Assembly: GCF_003254525.1 (NCBI RefSeq)
Contig: NZ_QFYS01000006.1
Span: 228,850 to 292,849 of the forward strand
DNA: 64,000 nt
Origin: Phenylobacterium kunshanense
Lineage (GTDB): Bacteria; Pseudomonadota; Alphaproteobacteria; Caulobacterales; Caulobacteraceae
Direction: 5' to 3'
The position numbers were made by a program, and so were the translations under genes. Under the pieces are notes generated by a model. It was not told the origin of the DNA. It searched no databases and was given only the letters and a program-made list of their open reading frames with translations. Shown here in pieces: positions 16,976-24,873 of the stretch (positions are counted from its first letter, which is position 1; the number at the start of each line of letters is the position of its first letter).

Positions 16976-18162
16976 AGGCCGCCGTCCGAGCGGTCCTCGA
17001 CCGACGCCTCCGGCGATCCGGCCCGCCCCTTGCCGTCGCCCTGTCGGGGGGCGGAGACTCCCTGGCGCTGACGCTCATGGCGGACGCCTGGGCGCACGCG
17101 CAGGGTCGCGAGCTCGTCATCCTGACCGTGGATCATGGCTTGCGGCCCGAAAGCGTCACCTGGACGGAACGCTGCGCCGGCCTGGCCGCGCGGCTTGGCC
17201 GACGCTTCGAGGCGGCGGTCTGGACAGGCGAGAAGCCGACGACCGGTCTGCCGGCCGCGGCCCGGTCTGCCCGGCACCGCCTGCTGGCGGAGGCGACACG
17301 CCGCGCCGGCGCCAAGGTGCTGCTGATGGGCCACACGGCCGACGACGTCAGCGAGGCCGCCGCTATGAGAGCCGCCGGGTCGACCACCCCCTCGCCGCGC
17401 GAATGGTCCCCCTCGCCAGCCTGGCCGGAGGGTCGGGGGATCTTCGTCCTTCGCCCCCTGCTCGGGGTCTCGCGCGCCGACCTCAGAAGCTGGCTCGAGG
17501 CGCGCGGCGAAACCTGGATCGAAGACCCTGCAAACGACGATCCGCGCTTCGCCCGCAGCCGCGCGCGAGCGGCCGGCGCGCCCTGGGTCGAGCCAGTGGA
17601 CGAGGAGCCCCCCCTCGCGCTCGCGGCTCTCGCGTCGGAGGCGGGCGGGGTCATCAGCCTGCCGCGAAGCGCCCTGGCGGCTGCATCCGAGCCCGAGGTC
17701 ACGCGGCTGGTGTCCTTGGCGACCGTCTGTGCAGGCGGCGGCTCCCACCTCCCGGCGGCGAGCCGGGTCGCGCGCCTTGCGGCGGCCTTGCGAGACGGCG
17801 ACCCCGTGGTCGCAACCCTGGCCGGCGCGCGCGTCGAAGCCGACAGCGCGGAGTTTCGGGTTTTCCGCGAAGCCGGCGAGGCCCGACGGGGGGGACTCGC
17901 CGACGGGATACGCCCCTGCGTTTGGGACGGCCGCTTCGAGCTGCATGGCGACGGTCCCGTGCGGCGGCTCGCCGGCGCAGCCCGGCGGCTGTCGCCCACG
18001 GAACGGGCCAGCCTGCGCGGCCTGCCGCCGGCCGCGCGGGGCGCACTGCCGATCTCTATGGATGACGGCGCCGCGAGGCTCCTCGCCGCTGCCGAAACGC
18101 CCAGCCTGGTGGGCGCGCGGCTGCGCGCCGCCGCGGGCCTGATTCAGCGCGAGCCCGACTGA
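16963..18162 (+). CDS. tilS: tRNA(Ile)-lysidine synthetase TilS
   Basis: 399 residues from GTG 16963, which lies 13 bases before the end of cpoB in another frame. PP-loop ATP-binding motif S-G-G-G-D-S at 28-33, D-H-G-L-R-P and the family order of N-terminal ligase domain plus a long C-terminal part. Modifies C34 of tRNA-Ile(CAU). The C-terminal half is Ala/Arg-rich and poorly conserved. It ends 19 bp inside the convergent hydrolase gene; ftsH, the usual next gene in alphaproteobacteria, is not here. Confidence 0.93.
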   Translation: MRGLEAAVRAVLDRRLRRSGPPLAVALSGGGDSLALTLMADAWAHAQGRELVILTVDHGLRPESVTWTERCAGLAARLGRRFEAAVWTGEKPTTGLPAAARSARHRLLAEATRRAGAKVLLMGHTADDVSEAAAMRAAGSTTPSPREWSPSPAWPEGRGIFVLRPLLGVSRADLRSWLEARGETWIEDPANDDPRFARSRARAAGAPWVEPVDEEPPLALAALASEAGGVISLPRSALAAASEPEVTRLVSLATVCAGGGSHLPAASRVARLAAALRDGDPVVATLAGARVEADSAEFRVFREAGEARRGGLADGIRPCVWDGRFELHGDGPVRRLAGAARRLSPTERASLRGLPPAARGALPISMDDGAARLLAAAETPSLVGARLRAAAGLIQREPD

Positions 18163-19007
18163 AGCACGTGCTCGACGCCGCGGACGACGGCGTCCGCGTA
18201 GCGGGGGCCCAGCAGGTTGGCGTGGGTCGCCGCTTCCACGTGTTCGACGTAGCCGCTCCGCGAGCGCCGCGCCGGCGCTTCCTGAATGTGCTTGAGCGCC
18301 CGGCGTGACCTGACGGCCCCGGCGGTCACCACGGCGACGGGCAGGTCCGTAGGCAGGTCGATGGCCCCGGCCATGACGGATGTCGCCGGCCAGCACATGA
18401 CCTCCGCGGCCGCCGCGTGGGCGTGGGGCGCTGAGGCGTGGATACGCCGCTTCTCGGCCGCCGACGCCCCGGGCAGGCCGATCAGGTTGCCGCTGACGTA
18501 GGAGACCGGAACCATCAGCCCGACCTTCGCGCCATAGCTCACCGCCTGCAGCACCCGTCCGAAGCCCCGGATCGCGGCGGGCCCACCGGGAAGACTGAAG
18601 ACGTCCGGCGTCACCGCATCCACCAGCACGAGGCCGGTCAGGTCGCGCTCCCGCTCAAGCGCGAAGAGGCGGACCATCAGCCCGCCCATGGAGTGTCCGC
18701 ACAGCAGGATGGGGCCGGCCTCGCCCAGCACCCCCAGCAAGGCTTCCAGGTCGTCGTTGATCGACCGGCCGTCGCGGGGCGCCGGACCAGGGTCGGAGTG
18801 GCCAAGGCCGGCACGATCGTAGGACAGGCTGCGAAGGCCCTTCTGAGCCAGCTTCTCCTGCACGACCGCCCAGTCCGTGGCGCAGCCGAAGGCGCCGTGC
18901 TCGCACACGATCAGGGGATGATCGCTGGACGATGGCCCGGCGCGGACCGTACGCAACGCGCGGCCGCCGATGTCCACACGCTGGCCCCGGTAGGTTGGCG
19001 GGCTCAA
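18144..19007 (-). CDS. alpha/beta hydrolase
   Basis: 287 residues, TTG start that overlaps the stop of the M23 peptidase by 4 bp. Nucleophile elbow G-H-S-M-G-G, oxyanion region E-H-G-A-F-G and a late catalytic His in E-A-A-T-H-A-N-L. Cytoplasmic, no signal peptide. Substrate unknown. The product of co-transcription with a cell-wall peptidase; the 3' end overlaps tilS by 19 bp on the other strand. Confidence 0.85.
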   Translation of the reverse strand: MSPPTYRGQRVDIGGRALRTVRAGPSSSDHPLIVCEHGAFGCATDWAVVQEKLAQKGLRSLSYDRAGLGHSDPGPAPRDGRSINDDLEALLGVLGEAGPILLCGHSMGGLMVRLFALERERDLTGLVLVDAVTPDVFSLPGGPAAIRGFGRVLQAVSYGAKVGLMVPVSYVSGNLIGLPGASAAEKRRIHASAPHAHAAAAEVMCWPATSVMAGAIDLPTDLPVAVVTAGAVRSRRALKHIQEAPARRSRSGYVEHVEAATHANLLGPRYADAVVRGVEHVLQSGSR

Positions 19008-19894
19008 AGGGCGAGCTGCGCCCGCGGGCGGCCGTCGGGGCCAATGGACAACTGCTTGAGCCCGTCGATCTTCTCGGCCTTGGCCGCATCGCGCGCCAGG
19101 CCTTCGAGATTGCGCTCGGCGGCGACGAGGTCCTGGGCGTCGGTCGTGGCGCGGCGCACGACGATGGGCTTGCCTTCCTTCGCCGCCATCAGCGCGCGCT
19201 TGCTCTCGGGAATGAAGGAGACGTAGGCCATCCGCACCCGACCGGAATAGCGCTTTGCCTTGTCGAGTGGCAGATCGCCCGCTTCCGCGAACGCACGCCC
19301 CAGGAACATGGCGGGATCGAGCGGCCGGTCCTGCGGGTCGCGGATTTCGAAGTGCAGATGCGGGCCGGTCGACACCCCCGTCGATCCGATACGGCCGAGC
19401 GGTTCGCCCGCCTTGATCGGCAAGCCCGGCTTCACCCCATCGCGGATGCCGCCAAGGTGAGCATAGAATGTCGTGAGGCCTGCCGCATGCCGGACGGCGA
19501 CGTAGCGTCCGTAGCCTCCCTTGGTCCCCGCCTCCACGACCGTGCCGTCCGCGACGGCCACAACCGGCACGCCGCTGTCGGCCGAGATGTCGACGCCTTC
19601 GTGAAGGCGGCCATTGCCCTCCCAGGGAAGCTGGCGCAGGCCGAAGGGCGAGACCACCGCGTGCCCCGGAACCGGCTCCTCGAACGCGATGAGCACGTCG
19701 TCCTCGACGGGCTGACGCACCGTGGCCGGCGCACTGGTCAGGACGGCGCGAGCCGCCGGCCTGGACGCCGGCTCAGGGGTCAGGAGCGAGGCATGCGCCA
19801 CCGCAAAGGCGGCCAGCCCCGCGACCACGACGATCCCGGCTTCCGCCGCCCGTCGCCGCCCACGTCTGCCACCGATGCCGTTGCGGTCCGCCAA
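19004..19894 (-). CDS. M23 (LytM) family peptidase, membrane-anchored
   Basis: 296 residues from a TTG start (GGAG about 13 bases upstream; no better start nearby). Basic N-terminus, one membrane span at about 19-37, then the LytM domain at about 75-210 with zinc ligands in R-L-H-E-G-V-D, the T-F-Y-A-H-L-G motif and G-P-H-L-H-F-E-I. All metal ligands are present, so it should be an active peptidoglycan endopeptidase in the periplasm. The C-terminal 80 residues are helical and not part of the peptidase. Confidence 0.9.
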   Translation of the reverse strand: MADRNGIGGRRGRRRAAEAGIVVVAGLAAFAVAHASLLTPEPASRPAARAVLTSAPATVRQPVEDDVLIAFEEPVPGHAVVSPFGLRQLPWEGNGRLHEGVDISADSGVPVVAVADGTVVEAGTKGGYGRYVAVRHAAGLTTFYAHLGGIRDGVKPGLPIKAGEPLGRIGSTGVSTGPHLHFEIRDPQDRPLDPAMFLGRAFAEAGDLPLDKAKRYSGRVRMAYVSFIPESKRALMAAKEGKPIVVRRATTDAQDLVAAERNLEGLARDAAKAEKIDGLKQLSIGPDGRPRAQLAL

Positions 19895-20028
19895 CCCAGA
19901 GTCTCCACCACCGCGATCCTGCCCGCCGTTTCCAACGCGGGACCGGTCGGCAGGCTGCCGGGCGTTCTAGGCAAAATCCGGGCCGGCGGCAAACCGGCGC
20001 CCCCGACAGGCGAACATCCTCCGGAGAC

Positions 20029-23022
20029 TCAGAACTGGAAGCGGATGGTCGCCCGGACGTCATACTCCTCGTAGTCATCGTCCAGCGTCGCTCCGCCGTT
20101 GACGGCGTAGAGGACGCGCGCGGCCCCGCCCCGGAACCCCGCGCGCACGACGGCGCCGCCCTTGAACGCATCTTCCGGTGACAGCGTGAAATCCTGACCG
20201 CCTTCGAAGTGGGCGGTGGTCTTCCCGGGACCGCCAGCGAGCTTGGTGCGATAGCCGCCCTTGATCTCGGGCGCGAAGTAGACCTCGTCGCCGAACCGCC
20301 AGCCGATCGCCAGCAGGGCTTCGCCGGTCAGCATGTCGGCAGAGCGCTTGTCGACCGTCAGGTTGAAGCCGGCGCTTTCGCCCTTCTCCCTGTACCCATC
20401 CTCCGCAAGCCGCAGGTAGCTCGCCGACAGCTCGGGGCGGGCGTAGAAGGGGCCGGCCCGGAACTCGTAGGAGGCGCCGGCGTAGGCGTCGACCATCCAG
20501 GCGTTCCAGCTGGCCTTGGCGCGCAAGCCAAGATCCTCGGCGATGAGGCGCCTGTCGCCCTCGAGGAAGGCGTAGCCGAAACCGCCGCGCACCGCCGCCT
20601 GGAGCGGGCCCCCATCGACGCGCCAGTAGAGGCCGGCGCCGATCAGGTTCATCGAGGTTTCCTCGCCGGCGGCCGAGCCCCGGTCTTTCACGTCCGCTGT
20701 GACGAAGCTGACGTTGGCGCCGAGGGCGTTGGCCTCGCCCTGCAGGTCATAGCCGGCCGCGAAGCCAAAGCCCTGGCTCTTGAATCCCATGGCGTCGACC
20801 CGGTCGCGGCGCATGTTGAAGACCACCTCCTGGGCCCACACGCCCGAGCCGGACGTCGTGTCGATGGCCATCGGCTGGGCGACGGCGGAAGAGACGGCGG
20901 AGGAGATCGCCGCCGCCGACATCAGCACGCCGCCGGAGTGATCCGGCAGCATCTGGTCATACAGGTTCTGGAACCCGGCCCTGGCGCTCTGGCCCAGGAA
21001 GGCCTGTTCGATGGCCTCGTCCTTGTCGAGGGAGGCGAGGATGGCCTCATAGGCCTGGCCTCCGGACCGGTTGAGTCCCAGTTCGGCCGCCGTCTTGGGG
21101 CGCAGATCGACATAGAGGGCGCCCGCCGAAGTCTCGGCGCGCAGCGCCGCCTGGTAGAGGAATGGCGCCCCCGCCAGCGTCGCCCCGGCCTGCCCCACCT
21201 CAAGCGAACCCGCCTGGACGATCTGGAAGGACTTCGTCCCCCGGGAGATGCCGGTCAGGGTCACCGCCACCTGGGCGCCCGCGGCCACCGTCGCTGCGCC
21301 CGCGACATTGAGGCGGGTCGTCGTGACCGACGGATCGATGCTGACGGCGAGCACGCCCTTTGCGCCGATGTTCAGCGTGCTGAGCCCGACGACAGCGGTG
21401 TTGGAGAGCGTAAGGCTGCCCTCGCGGAGATCGAGAGCGAGCGTCCCGTCGGCATCCACGATACGGCCGGCCACCGCAGCCCCGCCGTCGATGAGCAGGG
21501 AGTCACGGCCCGCCCCGAAACTCATCGTGCCGCTCAGCGTGCCGCCCAGCAGTTCGAGCCGGTCGTCGCCGCTGCCGAGCAGAACGTCGCCGCCGATCGT
21601 GGGAACCGCGGTGCTCGTCAGCTTCGACTGGCGGATGAGCGCGCCGGACGTGTTCGCCGACAGGTCTATGGCGACCGCCCGCCCGGTCTGGGTCACGCCG
21701 GTCGCCGGCGTGACCACCGCCTTGATGGTCCCGAAGTTGTCGACGAACGACAGCGTGCCCGACTGGTCGACCAGGGCGCGGGCGTCATGCAGGCCGCCAT
21801 TCTGTTCGGCGCCCACGACGCCCGAGTTCACGAACGCGGGGACGACGGCGCCGGCGCCCAGGAGCACGCCGGTGGACTGCGCGAGATAGGACCGGCCGAC
21901 GATCGTGCCCCCGTCGTTGTGGATGCCCGTCTGCACCGTCACGGTCCCGCCGCCCGGCTGGCCGATCCGAAGGGCCGTGGCCGCCACGCCGTCGTTGACA
22001 CCGTCCGCGGTGATCGTGCCCCGGTTCACGAACCCGTATTGCAGGACGCCCGTCCCGACCGCCCCAAGCGTCGTCGCGGTGGCGCCGCCGATGTCGATGG
22101 CGGGGGCGCCGCCGTAGGAGATGATCGAGGCCGTGGCCTCAGCCGTGTCGACGACGCCGTCGTCGTCCTCGTCGGTGTCGGTCGTCGACGTATCCGCCGG
22201 CGGGCGATCAAGCAGGACGCCCTTGGCGACGCTGCCCGTGATCCGCACCGCCGGACCGCCCTGCTTCAGGTCGTCGGCGTCGAACTTGGCCCGCACGGCG
22301 TCGGTCTGGCGCGAGTTGGTGCGATAGCCGGTGACGGTGATGCCGTTCTGCAGCACCAGCGCCCCGTCGACCTGGCCCACCTGGACTCCCACCGACCCTT
22401 CGCCCTGCGCCGAGACGGCGCCGAGGATCTTCACGTCGCCTGAAATCGAGTCCACGCGCACGCCGACGCTGCGGTCGCCGATGACGCTGATGGTTCCCGA
22501 GGTGGTCACGGCCCCGATCTGCCGCGTCTCGACCGAGATGCCCGCCGAGTCATTGCCCTCGATGGCGATCGATCCGCTGCTGGCGATGTTTCCGACTACG
22601 AACGTCGGCGACTGCACCCGCACGCCATAGCGCCCGGTCCCCTGGGCGAACGGGCCGTCGACGTCCCCGTCCGAGTCCGTGTCGGTCGCGGTATAGTCCT
22701 CCACTAGGCTGATCGAGCCCGCGTTCGCGATGCCGATCCCGACCTCGCCGGTCGCCAGGATGCCGGTGGCGCCGCTCACGCCATTGAAGGTGATGGAGCC
22801 GCTATTGGTGACGGCGTGGGAACTGTCGACCGTCACGGCCGCCCCCGCTGTCGTCGGAGCGATGGAGCCCGCCGTCTCGATCAGGATGCTATCGGGCTGG
22901 CCGCCGGCGATCGTCGATGTCCGGACCGGCGCGGTCGTCGCGGTGGATATCTTCGTCTCGGCGCTTGCCGAGGCCGCATGCAGGAGCGGCAGCAGAGCCG
23001 CGGACACGAACAGTCGCTTCAT
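20029..23022 (-). CDS. autotransporter with C-terminal outer-membrane beta-barrel
   Basis: 997 residues from ATG 23022 (in-frame ATGs at 23040 and 23130 precede it, but the signal peptide M-K-R-L-F-V-S-A-A-L-L-P begins here). Signal peptide 1-22. The passenger (about 30-690) is made of repeated N-x-G-S-I and G-V-x-V-x-x-x-x-G-x-V beta-helix turns typical of autotransporters, interrupted by two acidic loops, T-D-T-D-S-D-G-D-V-D-G and T-D-T-D-E-D-D-D-G-V-V-D, that look like calcium-binding motifs. The barrel (about 725-997) ends in R-F-Q-F with the terminal Phe needed for BAM insertion. Surface-exposed; target unknown. Confidence 0.92.
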   Translation of the reverse strand: MKRLFVSAALLPLLHAASASAETKISTATTAPVRTSTIAGGQPDSILIETAGSIAPTTAGAAVTVDSSHAVTNSGSITFNGVSGATGILATGEVGIGIANAGSISLVEDYTATDTDSDGDVDGPFAQGTGRYGVRVQSPTFVVGNIASSGSIAIEGNDSAGISVETRQIGAVTTSGTISVIGDRSVGVRVDSISGDVKILGAVSAQGEGSVGVQVGQVDGALVLQNGITVTGYRTNSRQTDAVRAKFDADDLKQGGPAVRITGSVAKGVLLDRPPADTSTTDTDEDDDGVVDTAEATASIISYGGAPAIDIGGATATTLGAVGTGVLQYGFVNRGTITADGVNDGVAATALRIGQPGGGTVTVQTGIHNDGGTIVGRSYLAQSTGVLLGAGAVVPAFVNSGVVGAEQNGGLHDARALVDQSGTLSFVDNFGTIKAVVTPATGVTQTGRAVAIDLSANTSGALIRQSKLTSTAVPTIGGDVLLGSGDDRLELLGGTLSGTMSFGAGRDSLLIDGGAAVAGRIVDADGTLALDLREGSLTLSNTAVVGLSTLNIGAKGVLAVSIDPSVTTTRLNVAGAATVAAGAQVAVTLTGISRGTKSFQIVQAGSLEVGQAGATLAGAPFLYQAALRAETSAGALYVDLRPKTAAELGLNRSGGQAYEAILASLDKDEAIEQAFLGQSARAGFQNLYDQMLPDHSGGVLMSAAAISSAVSSAVAQPMAIDTTSGSGVWAQEVVFNMRRDRVDAMGFKSQGFGFAAGYDLQGEANALGANVSFVTADVKDRGSAAGEETSMNLIGAGLYWRVDGGPLQAAVRGGFGYAFLEGDRRLIAEDLGLRAKASWNAWMVDAYAGASYEFRAGPFYARPELSASYLRLAEDGYREKGESAGFNLTVDKRSADMLTGEALLAIGWRFGDEVYFAPEIKGGYRTKLAGGPGKTTAHFEGGQDFTLSPEDAFKGGAVVRAGFRGGAARVLYAVNGGATLDDDYEEYDVRATIRFQF

Positions 23023-23066
23023 AGCTTTCCCGAAAACCATCGCCGTGATAGGCGGTGAACCAGCGG

Positions 23067-23106
23067 CTACACGTCGCGTAGTTATTTGTTGCGTAAATAC
23101 TGTATT
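23067..23106. promoter_or_regulatory. shared control region of the autotransporter and XRE genes
   Basis: Two palindromes lie in the 137-bp gap between the divergent genes: CTACACGTCGCGTAG (23067-23081, one mismatch) and the perfect AATACTGTATT (23096-23106). The stretch 23080-23108 is far more AT-rich than its surroundings. The XRE protein encoded at 23160 is the likely ligand; that is inference. Confidence 0.5.
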
Positions 23107-23159
23107 ATCGGGCTTGCGGACGTCCTGCAAGGGCGTATGCGCCAGCCCTGGAGCCCCTG

Positions 23160-23486
23160 ATGCCGAGACCTGCGACCGATCCCGCCAAGGCCGCCCAGAT
23201 CAAGCTGCTGCGCCAGCAGGCTGGCCGTTGGCTGAAGGCCGAGCGCGAGCAGGCCGGTTTGACGCAAGCGGAATTGGCCGAGCAGGTGGGCCTGCGCTAC
23301 TACACCTTCGTCTCGCAGGTGGAGAGCGGCCTGGGCCGCCTTCCGATCGAGACCCAGGGCGCCTGGGCCGAGGCTCTGGGCCTGGAGCCCGGTGAGTTCG
23401 CCAAGACCCTGCTCCGCTACTACGAGCCGGAACTGTTCCGGCTGCTGTTCGGCGGCGAGCAGGCCAAGAGCCAGGCCGCCGGCTAG
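23160..23486 (+). CDS. XRE family helix-turn-helix regulator
   Basis: 108 residues. Cro/C1-type HTH at about 24-78 (L-K-A-E-R-E-Q-A-G-L-T-Q-A-E-L-A-E-Q-V-G-L, then Y-T-F-V-S-Q-V-E-S-G-L-G-R), preceded by a basic helix and followed by a short tail with Y-Y-E-P-E-L-F-R-L-L-F. It is divergent from the autotransporter and 27 bp upstream of the RTX-repeat gene, so it probably controls one or both. Confidence 0.88.
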   Translation: MPRPATDPAKAAQIKLLRQQAGRWLKAEREQAGLTQAELAEQVGLRYYTFVSQVESGLGRLPIETQGAWAEALGLEPGEFAKTLLRYYEPELFRLLFGGEQAKSQAAG

Positions 23487-23513
23487 GCCGCAGGAGACGT
23501 TTCGCTAGGGCAC

Positions 23514-24842
23514 ATGGGTCAGGTCGTTCCCTTCATCGCGCGGGTTCGGGACAGCGGCGACTGGAGCGCCGCCGAGCGCGCGCGCCTGGAGGAACTGGCC
23601 GATCGATTGGCGGCGAGCGGCGTCCGGGTCGAAGTGATCTTCGGCGCCACCGACGAGGGCGATCCCTGGTGCGTCGTCACCGATGAGAGCGGCGATGTCC
23701 TGATCCACGTGGCGAGGATCGACGGCAAGTTCGTCGTCCACTCGGCCATCGATGACATGGTCAACGAGAGTGTCGACCTGCACACCGCCCTGCGCGAACG
23801 TCTCGACGCGGCCGAGGAAGCGTTAGCCCCGCAGTCGGCGACCATCCTGCCGTTCTCGCTGAGCGCCCGTCAGGGACAGACCTTCCTGGCGCTGCTGGCG
23901 GCCACCGCCTTCTTCTACGAGAGCGCCAGTGTCGGCGACGCTGCCGAAGCGGCCGAACTCCCCGCCGCGCCCCTGCCGATCGAGGACGCACCCCCGGCTC
24001 CCGACGCCGAGGCGCCGACGCAGGAGCGCGAACTGGCCGTGCAAGGGGCCGCACTGCGCGACCCGTCGGATCAGCGCGCTGCACAGGCGGCCCTGTCCGC
24101 CGGAGCCGATTCCCGCAGCACGCCCATGGAGGTGCAGACGGCCGGCGTTCCGGCCCCACCGCCAGCGGCCGAGCCAGAAGCTCCGCCGGCGCCGACCATC
24201 GTCATCGCAGCAGCCCCCGCGGAAACCAAGGCTCCCGCCACGCTCGCCGGCACGGCCGATGACGACCTGCTGGTCGGCACGGAGGCCAGCGAGCGGATCG
24301 AGGGCGGCGCCGGCGACGACACGCTTCGCGGCGGCGGCGGCCACGACACCCTGCTGGGGGGCGCCGGCGACGACCGTGTCGAACTGTCCGCGGGCGTGGT
24401 CGCCGAAGGGGGCGAAGGCGCCGACACTTTCGTGGTCACGGGCGCGCCGGGACAAGGTCATGCCGGAACGCTGCTGGGGGTGATCCTCGACTTCTCAGCC
24501 GGCGAGGGCGATCGCCTGTTCACCCAACTCGGGCAGGAGATCCGGCTGCCGGAGTTCCGGCAGAATCCCGGTGAGCCGCCGGCGACGGACCCGACCAACC
24601 TCGCGCCGCCGGGCCCGAACACGGATCCGACCTCCGACTTCGGCGTGCAGTCTGGCAGCGGCGGTGGCGCGTTCGGGCCATCGCTGGCGCCGCCCGTCAT
24701 TCGCGTGGACGTGGACCTGGACGGAGACGGCCAGGCAGACGGCTACATCCTGGTGACCCGTCGCGGCGCGCCTCTGGAGCAGGACGAGCCGCCCATCGGC
24801 GTGACCGGCCAGAGCTTCGGCCCGGGCGACCCCCTCGGCTGA
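23514..24842 (+). CDS. RTX-repeat calcium-binding protein with unknown N-terminal domain
   Basis: 442 residues. Residues 1-105 form a compact alpha/beta domain of no family I know (no signal peptide). Residues 121-138 are a short hydrophobic stretch. A Pro/Ala/Glu-rich linker runs to about 240. RTX repeats at about 243-290 (T-A-D-D-D-L-L-V-G-T, E-G-G-A-G-D-D-T-L-R, L-G-G-A-G-D-D) bind calcium in the family. A D-V-D-L-D-G-D-G-Q-A-D loop at 399-409 is a second calcium-type motif. Such proteins are normally exported by type I secretion, but no ABC exporter is nearby and the C-terminus is not a clear type I signal. Confidence 0.8.
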   Translation: MGQVVPFIARVRDSGDWSAAERARLEELADRLAASGVRVEVIFGATDEGDPWCVVTDESGDVLIHVARIDGKFVVHSAIDDMVNESVDLHTALRERLDAAEEALAPQSATILPFSLSARQGQTFLALLAATAFFYESASVGDAAEAAELPAAPLPIEDAPPAPDAEAPTQERELAVQGAALRDPSDQRAAQAALSAGADSRSTPMEVQTAGVPAPPPAAEPEAPPAPTIVIAAAPAETKAPATLAGTADDDLLVGTEASERIEGGAGDDTLRGGGGHDTLLGGAGDDRVELSAGVVAEGGEGADTFVVTGAPGQGHAGTLLGVILDFSAGEGDRLFTQLGQEIRLPEFRQNPGEPPATDPTNLAPPGPNTDPTSDFGVQSGSGGGAFGPSLAPPVIRVDVDLDGDGQADGYILVTRRGAPLEQDEPPIGVTGQSFGPGDPLG

Positions 24843-24851
24843 GTTCGGGTT

Positions 24852-24873
24852 GAAGGCGCGTCAGAGCGCCTTC
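24852..24873. terminator. hairpin between convergent RTX and pntB genes
   Basis: GAAGGCGC and GCGCCTTC pair with a 6-nt loop; the hairpin covers the stop codon of pntB. There is no T-run on either strand, so it may be a weak bidirectional terminator or an mRNA 3'-end stabiliser. Confidence 0.4.

Noticed and set aside
20209..22443. A 744-codon open frame on the plus strand
   Set aside because: Antisense to the autotransporter, low-complexity Arg/Gly/Ala composition, no domain, no ribosome-binding site.
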